64,000 nt of DNA, taken from assembly GCA_012932865.1 (NCBI GenBank), contig SAXG01000017.1, positions 434,001-498,000 of the forward strand. Direction: 5' to 3'. The notes beneath the pieces are model-generated. The model was not told the DNA's origin and did not search any database. It was given only the letters and a program-made list of their open reading frames with translations. The translations under genes and the position numbers were made by a program. This stretch comes from Amylostereum areolatum (Eukaryota > Basidiomycota > Agaricomycetes > Russulales > Stereaceae). Within the stretch, counting starts at the first letter, position 1. Every line of letters starts with the position of its first letter. Positions 20,950 through 30,843 of this stretch are shown here, piece by piece.

Positions 20950-23108
20950 ATGGACTCTCCAAAGCGCACGGCGTCCCCGTCTCCGCCGCCAGAAGCAAAA
21001 CGCATCAAGCTCACTGTCCCACAACAAAATCAAGGCGTGTCGCCTGTCGATCCCGAGTCTGCGCCCGGAAAGCGCGGAGAGCTTGAACCAATCCAAGGTG
21101 GAGAAATTGGCAACCTTCCGGCTGAGTCTACGGCCGAAGCGGGTCCCGCAACCGGCGGTATAGTGAAGACGCTCAAAGCGGAAGGCGAAGAGGAAGGCGA
21201 GGGCGGCGACGTGGAGATGGCGGAGGGGGGTGAAGAAGAGAACGAATCTGGCGATGAGAATGAAGAAGAAGATCCGGCTCAGCTAGAGGCGAATCGACAG
21301 CGACTGGAGGAGCAGGCGCGCAAATACCTGGCGGCGCAGACGCACGAGGTTATCATCCCTTCCTACTCTGCCTGGTTCGACATGTCCAAGATACATCCAG
21401 TCGAGCGCCGGGCCCTCCCAGAGTTCTTCAACTCACGCAACCGGTCCAAAACCCCCGCCATTTACAAGGATTACCGTGATTTCATGATCAACACATACCG
21501 CCTCCGACCGACCGAGTATCTTACGGTGACGGCGTGCAGAAGGAACTTGGCGGGAGACGTATGTGCTATCATGCGTGTTCATTCCTTTTTAGAGCAGTGG
21601 GGCTTGATAAACTACCAGGTACGCGTGACTTTTTTGTGTGACACGCCCTGCTCTCTTAACTCGATGGTTCTGTCAAGATCGACCCCGAAGCGCGGCCAGC
21701 GGCACTCGTTCCTCCATTCACAGGGCACTTCCGTGTTATCCTGGATACACCCCGCGGTCTGCAATCCGTACATCCTGGAACGCGTCCACCCCAGCACCCA
21801 GGCGCCAACGGTGCCACCAAGCGTGCCCCTTCTTCCACTCCTGCATCCCTTGAACTTCGCTCTAACATCTATCAAACGTCTTCAAAATCTTCACGACAAA
21901 TCAACGAGACCGAGGCAGCCAATCTCGCAAACGGGTCATCTGGCGGTGCCGCGAATGGTCGAAGCGTCGTGTCGGTGACATACAAGTGCGATACATGTGG
22001 CTCGGACTGCACGGCGGTGCGATACCACTCACTCAAAGTCAAAGACTTCGAACTCTGCTCGACCTGCTACCTCGACGGCCGATTCCCCTCTACAATGTTC
22101 AGCGGCGACTTTGTCAAGTTGTCGAGTATAGCAGGCGGAAACGCGCACGGTGCGGGCAGCGGGGACGCGTGGACAGACCAAGAGGTGTTATTGCTCTTGG
22201 AGGCTATCGAGATGTACGACGACGACTGGTCGGCGATCGAGGAGCACGTAGGCTCCAGGACCGCCCAGCAGTGCATCCGCAAATTCTTGGAGCTTCCGAT
22301 TGAGGACCCGTATCTCTCCAGCGAGGGCGAAATGGGCAGCTTGCGCTTTGCGCGGATTCCGTTCGAACAGGCGGATAACCCGGTCATGAGTGTCGTCGCG
22401 TTCCTCGCCGGCGTCGTTGCGCCCGGCGTCGCGGCGGAAGCTGCCAAGGCTGCCCTGCATGAACTCACTAGCGGCGACGAGGACAAGAAGCCTAGCGATG
22501 GCGGGGAGGAGCAAAAAGAGAGTGCTGAGGCTGAGGCTGAGGCTGACAAGGACAAGATGGACGATGACTCCGAAGAGGCGTCGACAAGCAAACCCAGATC
22601 ACCTGCCCCCGCCGACGCCGAAATGTCCGTGGACGGTCCATCCAAACCGACCCAGGGAGTGCCTCATTCCAAAGCCGTCCGCGCTGCCAACCTCGCGCTC
22701 AAAGCGTCTGCCAAAGCCGCCGCCGAGCTCGCCACCGCCGAAGAGAACCAGGTCCGCTCTGCGCTGAGCTCGGTCATCAAGCTGACGTTGTCGAAGCTCG
22801 AGCTGAAGATGGCGCAGTTCGAGGAGCTGGAAGAGCTGCTGGAGGAGGAGCGCAGGACGCTGGAGAACACCCGGCTCGCGCTCGTGAACGAGCGCCTCGG
22901 TCTGAAGCGCACGCTTGATAACGTGCGAGCTGAGCAGGCCAAGCTGGCGAATGGGGGGGTGAATGCGAACGGGCTGGCGGCTGCTGTGGCTGGCGCGGCT
23001 TTCGGGACTACAGGTCAGGGCGTGCGCGCGAATGAGGTGCAAATTGGGGTGTCGATGGAGGCGGACATGGGCCCTGTTGGTGGGGGAAACGTCGCTACGT
23101 TATCTTAG
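20950..23108 (+). CDS. SWI3/RSC8-type chromatin remodelling subunit
   Basis: Exons 20950-21618 and 21678-23108 (59-nt intron), 699 codons plus stop. An acidic N terminus is followed by a SWIRM domain (from about [19 protein letters not shown] to [11 protein letters not shown]), a ZZ-type zinc finger ([10 protein letters not shown] ... [12 protein letters not shown]), a SANT domain ([16 protein letters not shown] ... [13 protein letters not shown]) and a C-terminal long coiled coil rich in Glu and Leu. This order is that of Swi3/Rsc8/Moira/BAF155, the dimeric core scaffold of SWI/SNF and RSC complexes in the nucleus. I cannot tell the SWI/SNF form from the RSC form; many fungi have one or two. 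Confidence 0.94.
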
Positions 23109-23828
23109 GACCTTTTGACCGGTGTGGGGTGTGTTGTTCCTCTTGTTGCTGACTATTATTCTGCCGTCCACTGTTTTGTTAGCTTGATATAGTTCCTCGC
23201 CCTATTATATGCAATATGTATGTTCCCCCTTTCTTGATGTGTGTAGCTCTTGACCCGACGTCGACGCATGAAACTCATCTCGGATGCAACCTCCTCCAGG
23301 TCTCGTGTCCCGAGTCGCATCGTACAGCAGCGGGTGTATCCCCAGTGTTTCCACGTAATGCACGACGTCTTCCGAGCAATAATCGAAGACCACAGTATCC
23401 GTCGCGCCGTCATAACAAACTCTGTCCTTCGGTGGTGTAGCCGGAGAGTTGGACCTTGCGCTAATTAGGTTCGTCATATAGCATCACTTTCTTTTTCTTA
23501 TGCGTATGTCCTTTCGCTTTTGTTTTGACTGTGCAACCTACATATCGGGTCGAAGTACCCTCTCGATTGCTATGATGTAACGGATTTTCGGTAGAGTCAG
23601 TCATCGAGCTTGAAGCTTTGAAGAGGATTCACTGGTGCAAACTGTGATGCTAATATCGAAAGGATAAATTACATGCAGTGGTGATAAGCAGATAGGGACG
23701 AGCGTGTGAGAAGTAGTGTACTGTGTGAAAACGTCCATTCCCTTTGGTCCGACATCTAAGGAGATACAAAAGACCAGAGATATATCCAACGTGCGGACTG
23801 AGACGAAACGAAAAAGAGGACGAGTCCA
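23109..23828. other. Convergent intergenic region, about 720 bp
   Basis: Lies between the stop codons of SWI3 and the CorA-type transporter. A 90-codon minus frame (23205-23477) has mixed composition but no recognisable domain and no plausible start context; left out. Confidence 0.4.
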
Positions 23829-26520
23829 TTACCGTACCATGAACTTGTAGGTGGTGTATCCCCCAATGAACGCAAACGCGGCCAGGCATGCGATGATGGA
23901 CCCGAACCAGGTCAAAGTCTAGAACAATCTTGTCAGTTATGCCTCTCTGCCTTGAGAGCACAAGCAAAAATCTTACTTCGACGTCTTGGCCAGGAACATG
24001 AACGTTCATGCCCCACAAACCTATGCCATCAAATCAGTCCTTCCGGTCCTCAACGGCGAACAAGGGCGGGGAAATGCACCAGTGACCAAGTTCATGGGAA
24101 TGAGCACGGTTCCGAGGGCGGTCAGCTTGCTGAGAACGTCGTTGATCTGGTTGTTGGCGTCCGTCATCTCGATCGAGATTTGGGCAAGGTAGTTCGAGTG
24201 AGAACGCGAGAGGATCTTCTCGTAGTGGTTCAGGTTCTGGGTCATTGTGATCAAGTGGTCTTGGATATCGGACAGGTAGAGACCCTACGGTCCACCAACC
24301 CATCCAGTCAGATTGAGGGAGAAGAGCAAAGAGAGAAACGCACAATGTCGCCTGTCGGCGCGACCTTCCAGTTCTCGTTGCAGCGCTTGGCGAGACCCTT
24401 TACGACGTCGGCCTTATTGCCCATGAGTCTGAGGAGGCCCATGACTTTCTTGCGACACGTTCCAATCCTAGCATTCAATTCTTCCAATCAGCGGACAGAA
24501 CGAACGGAGAAAACGGCAGTAAGAAATCTACCGGCGCAACATATCGCTCTGCTCCGCTTCCTTGAGGATGAGCACGAGTTCGTCGATGCTGTCGACCTCG
24601 TACTCGATGCTCTGGATGAGCGGCCCAAACGCGTCCGTGATGTCATCGATGAGAGCGTACGATATCCAATCGGAGGTGACGCTGATGTAGTCCTTCAGCT
24701 GTTTGATCCGCCGTCTTACGTTTTGCGGATGAGGGGTAGGACGGAAATGGAACTGGCGTTGAAACGTGTAAGTTAACAGAAAGAGAGAGAAATAAGGTAA
24801 GAAAGAAAGTCACAGAGAGGATTCCTTCGCGAAATACGATGATGTACATGTTCAAAGGCTCGAGGTACGTTGGGCTATACGGGTCCTGGTCGAAACTTCG
24901 GAAACAAACCAGATAATACGTCCTGAATAATTCGATTTTCTCGCGTGCTTCCTCCATTTGAATGTCCTCGGTCGTGAGCGGGTGGATGCCGAAGACCTAC
25001 ACAAAGAGTCGTCAGCAACGACCGTCTCTGGAAACGAAGGTGAATGTCATACGCGCCTGGCTCAACATCTTCATCTCCTCATCCGTGGGTGAAAGTACGT
25101 CTAGCCACCATGTATGCCCCTCTGGGTCGCCGAGCGCTGTCTTGAAACCACTCAGACCTCCCGCACCACCTCTCGTCGCGTTCGCCCCGTTCATACCCCT
25201 ATCTCCGAAATAAGGTCCTGCTGATCCTGAACGTGTTCCCCCCTCCCCACCCATCTCATCCGCACCCCCCGTTCCCGTCCCTGAGCCCAAGAACAACTCC
25301 TCGAACCGCTGGCCGTCCGCCGGCAGCTCACTCAAGCTGCGCGCGTGGATCGTCGCGCTCAGCGCATTCGAGTAAAACGAAAATCGATAGGGTCGGTCGT
25401 GGCCCGCCGCGCCTTCAACGCCGTTGAGCTCCGACGCAGGTACGGCACCCACAGGAGGAATGTTTTCGAGGGAAGAGCGTGCGCTCGAGGAAAGGACGGG
25501 GGCGCCGAGGTGAGGTGCGCGAGCAGTGAGGGAAGGGGGCGGAGCACCAGGTGCTGCGGCCTCGAAAAGCGCCATCTTTCCACCTAGGCGCCGCGGACCA
25601 TTGCTCTGACTAAGTTTGCGCTCCCTCAATGGCCGGGGGGCAGGGAGGGTAAACTCGTTACGGGGCACTGTGCCCGCACCGCTGGACTCCGCCTCCGTGT
25701 CGATCGTCACGCTTGGTCGCTTGCGCAGATGTGGCGCACGCTCGTTGGTGGGCGAGGTCAGCCCGAGACGTGATTTTTCGGATCGCGCGTACTCCTCCAT
25801 AATGCCGAAATGGAACGATGGCCTGTTGTCTGTCGTCGGCGGTTGATACATCGGGAGCCCACCATCGCGTTCGGACGTGACGGACGAGAGAGGAGCGTTG
25901 TGTGGCATGCCTGGCGTACTGATGCTGACGAGAAGATCCGGGTCATGCGCTTGGCTGAGGTGTGGCATGGCGTGGAGATTGTCCTCGGGCGTGGGCGTGC
26001 GAGTGGGCCTGTATGCTGCGGGATCTTCGCCGAGGAGCTCTGACTCGTCTATATCGCTCGGTCCCTGGCGGGCGACCTCAAGATCGTGCTCTTCTTGTGC
26101 AGAAAGCATGGGGAAAAAGTCGTCATGAGAAGTGGTGGGCTTGGACGGGTGAGGGTGCGAGTGTGAGCGATGAGGTTCATGGGGACGAGAATGAGAAGGA
26201 CGGATGGCGAGAGGAGACAGAACGGGCGAGTTTGACACGGATTCACGCCGCGCGCGGGAGAGATGCATCGCCATGTCTACGTCCATAGTGCGCTGACGTT
26301 CACGGGTCGAGGGGTCGAGTGGGTTGAAGTGTGTATTACGACTGAGAGTGGGCGAATGTCGAGCGCGGGTGGGGGAATTGGAATGAGCGCGGTCGTGGTC
26401 GGCGGAGGTCGACGGCGAGCGATTGCGGTTGCGGATGGGAGAGTTCGAGCGGTCGATCCGAATGGATTGAGGAAACGAGGACGGCACCAGAATCGGGGTT
26501 TCGTTGGGCGGGGATGACAT
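23829..26520 (-). CDS. CorA/ALR1-type magnesium transporter
   Basis: Minus strand, exons 26520-25057, 24996-24814, 24752-24532, 24467-24344, 24284-24080, 24020-23977 and 23918-23829, 776 codons plus stop. A long Ser/Pro/His-rich N-terminal extension precedes the cytoplasmic domain (VFGIHPLTTEDIQMEEARE, YLEPLNMYIIVF) and two C-terminal membrane segments. The signature GMN follows the first (GLWGMNVHVPG). The length and long N terminus match the fungal Alr1/Mnr2 branch, which moves Mg2+ across the plasma or vacuolar membrane as a pentamer. The first intron (24997-25056) must start with GC (CAG|GCGCGT) for the phases to agree. A further upstream exon is possible because the frame is open for about 20 codons before the chosen ATG. 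Confidence 0.9.
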
Positions 26521-27544
26521 ATTGGGAACAGGCGTATGATTCGGATTTCCTAGCACATATTCAGGGTCGGCGAAAAGCTCCGCCGTACACGCGCGACCGA
26601 AAGGGATGTGAGGTGAACTTACGGGGCTATGTCACGAAGACGTATCGCAGAGCTCTGGCCTCTACTACCGATCGTGGTTGACCCTGCGCGGGTATGAAGC
26701 GACCTGGAGAAGAGCGGAATATAGGAAACTTTCGGCGAGATCAGGTTTGCTGTACACCTCTCGTTGACTGTTGCTTTCTACCACCACTAGCAGGCCAAAA
26801 TCTTGTGGGATTTCCGTGCAAGTAGGTATCCTAAAACGGTAAGATGAATCGGCTGTTTCAGAGACATTGCAGCTGTTCAATGAGTTTTGGCATCCGTACC
26901 GGGTCTTAACGTACCGTAGAAGGTTAGTGAAGAGAAGGTGGGGAAGAGGAGGTCGTCCGCGGTCCAGCGAACGCCGTCATGTCATGTGACGCGCAACTTC
27001 AGATTTCAAGCTCGCCTTCGACTCGAAAACCTCTTTCATCCGCCATATCGACCTCTTTTGGTGAGAACATGGACTCGACTCCAGACTATATCTTATCGTC
27101 ATACTCTGCTAGCGAGGAAATACGTCTGCTAGGTCAACACCCGTACCGAAGTCACTACAACATAACTGGAACCCCCGGTGACCAGTCCCCATAGCTGCTC
27201 ACATTACTACAGGTGCTGTTCCCTCGATTTAACTCCCAATGTGAAATGATAGGGCAGGGGGAAGCTCACCCGTCTGAGACGCCGAACAAGACCGGTCCCT
27301 TTAACTAGACACTACCAGCTCGTCTTGTCAGTGTCCGTTAAAGACTGCCCTCCAGTCTAACCGGTCGCTCCGTGGCGGATAAATTGTTGTTCGCATTCTT
27401 CCCCGTATGCTTGATTGGTGCAGTCAAAGGGACGAGAGGGTCATACTCCCCAACATGTGGAAATGCATTTGAGGTTCTGTCAACCCATGACATTCGTCTT
27501 CAAGCGAAGCAGTAAGTAGTTCCTTGACGCTCCTTTTTCAGTTG
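26521..27544. other. Intergenic, about 1 kb
   Basis: Promoter side of the transporter (minus) and left flank of the duplicated segment. Small frames on both strands lack recognisable features. A possible donor GTAAGT on the minus strand near 26620 could belong to an upstream exon of the transporter. Confidence 0.35.
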
Positions 27545-27769
27545 GCGAGCATCAGGCTGTCAAGTTGCAAGAATGACGTGCGGGACCGACATGTTTCCCG
27601 CGACCATCTACCCGATCGGGAGGAAGACGGCGGGCATTAAAGAGCAAAGCTGGGCTTCCTGCCTCTTTCCCCAGAACACCCATCATCCACGATCAGGAAT
27701 CGCCCCGCCAGCCTTCAAGCTTCAAGCCACAACACCCAACACCCAACACCCAACATTCAACCCGCCACA

Positions 27770-29406
27770 ATGCTCTTCTTCGCCATCCTCGACCTTGTCT
27801 TCTTCTCCTCCTTCCCCCTCCTCGCGCTCCTGCAGCACCTCGACCTCGCCGTTTCCGTCCTTCTCTTCGTCTTGGCCGCCGTGCACGCGCCCCTCGCCCT
27901 CCCCCCGCTCGTCCTCCTCCTCGCTGTTGGCATCTCCCCCTTCCAGTTCGCCGTTGCCTTCCTCAAGCAGGCGGCGCGTCAGGCTATCCGCCGAGCGGGA
28001 TGTATTTCGGTCAGCCAACCCCTTTTCACACTCCTCCCTGATCACCGCTGACATCTGAACAGCTCTTCCATGCCCGCCGCCAGCTCTGCAGCGTCGCCCG
28101 TCTCGTCCATATCTGCCTCAAGGAGTTCGTGGCGGACCAGATAGCCACCGTCGCCGCACTGGCCTCGGATCCCGCCGTGCACGCCGCGGCGTGGTTCGCT
28201 ATCGACGCCTCGATCATCGGCGTCAAGGTGTCGCACGCATTCTGGGTGTACGCCTTGGACGACATCAAGGCTGTTAGTCGTCGCGAACTGGTCGAGGACG
28301 CTGCCTCCACGGGCATTGTCGAGATCGAGTTCTCCCCGCCGGCAACCTCTCAAGCGGAAGGACTGGCTGTCACCGATTCCGAAGCCAGGGCGGCGAGCAT
28401 CACCTCTCAGGCATCCCTCGAGAGCCTCGCGGACATCTTCCTGAACTGGTTCGCAGAAGACACAGCGGACGACTCGGTCCTTCTTCCGTCCCTTTCCTCT
28501 TCGGACTCGGTCGTGGACCCGTCCATGTTCAGCGACACCGAGATCTTGCCCTCCCCACCTTCCAGCCCGTGCGCGCAGACCCCTACGAGGACCCTCAACG
28601 CAGCAGCGTCAGTCTTCACACCCAAGCGAAGCCTTGCAGCGGCCACAAAGGCGCGCCGTCTGAGTCCTCTAGCGGCTGCGTTCACGCCTGGTCTGCCCAC
28701 GCCGCCGGCTACGCCTACCGTGGTGAGGACGCGTCCAGTGGCGGCTCGGGGATCGGTCGCTGGGTCTGAGGTTGCGTCCGAGTCCGAGTCCAAGGCTTTT
28801 GTCACCCACAGCACCCCCGTCTCAAAGCGGCTGGATCCCCACGTCGCCGCGTTCGTGCCCCAGGTCAGGACGCCACTCAACCCGCGAGCGGCGGCATTCG
28901 CGCCGACGGGCGCGCTTCTTCCCGAGAATGAGGCGAGCGACAAGTCGTCCCCCTCCGCCAGCGTCGCCCTCAATCCCCTCGCGAAGGAGTTCAAGTTTAC
29001 GGCGCGTTCGAAGCCGGCGCTGACGCTGGACCTCGGGGCAATCAAGGCCAGCGTTCTTCACAGCTTCCGCGGCGACCTCTCGCCTGTGTCCGAGGCGAGC
29101 ACGTCCGACCCCACCACCCCCACCACCCCGCGCGGCGCCATCCCTCCCTTTTCCAAGGCAAGCTACGACGCCGGGTCCTCCGCTTTCCTCGAGCCTCCTG
29201 TCGCTCTCACGCGGTCTGCCTCGTTCAAGGACCTCCGAGGGATGTCCCACCCAGAGCAGACACTGCCTTCGTCGAAGACTTACTTCGCGATCACAGACGT
29301 CCAGCTCCCATCGTGGTTCCTGGCTCCCACGGATGGCCTCCTGCCCGCCACATCGTCGACGCACACTGGCATGACACCGTCGGCTTCCCTCCCTGCATAT
29401 TTTTAG
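27770..29406 (+). CDS. Membrane-anchored protein with five PAM2-like motifs (copy 1, intact)
   Basis: Two exons, 27770-28009 and 28063-29406, joined over a 53-nt intron with a GTCAGC donor; 527 codons plus stop. Residues 1 to about 62 are almost wholly hydrophobic (two or three membrane segments or a hairpin), followed by a basic amphipathic helix (KQAARQAIRR). The rest is polar and probably disordered. Five copies of L-x-x-x-(A/V)-x-x-F-x-(P/F) occur: LNAAASVFTP (about 258), LSPLAAAFTP (280), LDPHVAAFVP (337), LNPRAAAFAP (352) and LNPLAKEFKF (383). This is close to the PAM2 consensus (L-N-x-x-A-x-E-F-x-P) that binds the MLLE domain of poly(A)-binding protein. I know no family with this architecture. 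A role in tethering mRNA or PABP to a membrane is inference only. A paralogue lies at 49.8 kb. Confidence 0.75.
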
Positions 29407-29560
29407 ATCTCTCCCGTCCGCCTTTTCCCAAGATTATCCTCCGAACGAATGCAAATATTTCGACCTGCGTATCTTTTCCGATCTCTTCTCTTCGTGGCCG
29501 ATATCCCGCCTTTCAAGTCATCATTCCCTTTTTCTGGACGAATTTCCCGTACGCTCCATG

Positions 29561-29940
29561 TACCGAACATATAAGTAGGACTCCAAGATACGACCCGACC
29601 CGACCCGACCCGACCCGTTACGCTATGGCGCCATACCTAGATGGACATCACTACCCCGGACTCAGACCGACTCGGACCAACCACCTGCATACACGATTGC
29701 CTCCTACCTACCCCCTTCTGCGTCTTTCGCTCCATATACCGAACATATAGGACTCCAAGATACGACTCGGCTCGACCCATTACGCTGCGGCGCCATACCT
29801 AGATGGACATCACTACCCCGGACCCGGACATGGCCTGGACATCTGCATACACGATTGCCTCCAACCCAACCTACCCCCTTCTGCATCTATCTCGGCGGAC
29901 TTCCTGCACGCTGCATATACCGCACATTCAGACTCCTACA
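29561..29940. repeat. Imperfect tandem repeat, unit about 176-181 bp
   Basis: The block beginning taccgaacat, followed by gactccaagatacgac, a (gaccc)n run, and ggcgccatacctagatggacatca, occurs at 29561 and again at 29737; a third, diverged start (taccgcacat) is at 29918. The same arrangement is present in copy 2 of the duplication (about 51630-51990), so it predates the duplication. Confidence 0.7.
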
Positions 29941-29994
29941 CGCGCTACGAGCTATCACGAGAACTTCACGACTTCTACGACCCCCACGGCCCTC

Positions 29995-30095
29995 ACGATC
30001 TTTACGACCTTTACGATCTTTACGACCTTTACGACCTTTACGACTTTTACGACCTTTACGACCTTTACGACCCACTACGACCCACTACGACACCG
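29995..30095. repeat. 9-bp tandem repeat (CTTTACGAC)n
   Basis: About ten units of CTTTACGAC with single-base variants. A shorter version lies at about 52035-52100 in copy 2. This is a simple minisatellite in the 3' flank, without spacers, and not a CRISPR array. Confidence 0.8.
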
Positions 30096-30456
30096 TGTTT
30101 CTTCCTTCCCATTCACCTCCTGTGTATCCATAATCCATGTAGAGCTCACTGTATCTGTATATCATCTGCGAACGATCTTTTCCCCCCACCCCGCACACGC
30201 CTTTGCAGATGTAGCACCAAAAGTCTCAGGTCGGAGATAGCAGTCGTTACACTGTGACTAACATTCACAAAACAAATCGTGGTGCAGACTCGTTCGTAAT
30301 CGAGGAGGATGTACACTATCGCATTCGAAGGAAAGGTGTTTAGATGCGAGTACGAGTCGGGGCAAGAAGCTATGTAATACTGATACATCGCCCGGCCGTC
30401 GAGAAACGGATAGAAAGACACAACGCACGTAACGAGTATATGAGTATATGGAAGCA

Positions 30457-30727
30457 CATCAGGAAGAAACCTCCTACTAAATCAACAAATCAGCAATTAG
30501 CGCTAGTTAGAGGGGACCTTCCAAAGTGAACTAACAGGCTCTATTCTCAAAACCCCGTACACATTTCGATGCACCGTCGTCGACATGACCCAATTTGCAC
30601 TTCAAATCATAGTTGAGGCCAAAGGGTGACGGGACCTCGTCGACGTAGTGCCTGCAGGTTGGCAGCGGGAACAGGAATTAGAGGTCCCCCTCTAATTATA
30701 GATTTTAGTAAGGGAGTTTTCCTGATG
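30457..30727. mobile_element. Degraded MITE (copy 1)
   Basis: This 271-bp sequence starts CATCAGG and ends CCTGATG, with terminal inverted repeats of about 27 bp, and is clearly homologous to the 294-bp element at 49437-49730. Relative to that copy it has lost roughly twenty single bases spread over its length, with few substitutions. It carries no ORF. It lies exactly at the right-hand end of duplication copy 1 and beside the 3' end of the CSC1-type gene. No target duplication is visible. Confidence 0.8.
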
Positions 30728-30843
30728 AAGTTCATCTGCTTCGTCCATGGCGGTCCACAGACACGTACTGACGGTCGTAAACGTGCAGAATGCACCTCGT
30801 CCAGCAAGCCCTCAGGCCTTGCTGCTCTCGCTCACTCGAAGCC

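Larger units (their letters stand above)
27545..30442. repeat. Segmental duplication, copy 1
   Basis: This segment is repeated in the same orientation at 49324-52404. Identity is high through promoter, gene, intron and 3' flank. It starts at gcgagcatc and ends at aacgagtatatg, where similarity stops. Copy 1 lacks the MITE that interrupts copy 2 upstream of the gene, and its gene is intact. Confidence 0.9.

Noticed and set aside
28407..29045. 212-codon minus-strand frame opposite the PAM2 gene
   Set aside because: It is a shadow of the plus-strand gene; the plus strand has the intron, start, motifs and a conserved second copy.
29995..30095. Regular short repeats that could suggest a CRISPR-like array
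   Set aside because: Contiguous 9-bp minisatellite without spacers, in a eukaryotic genome; slippage repeat.
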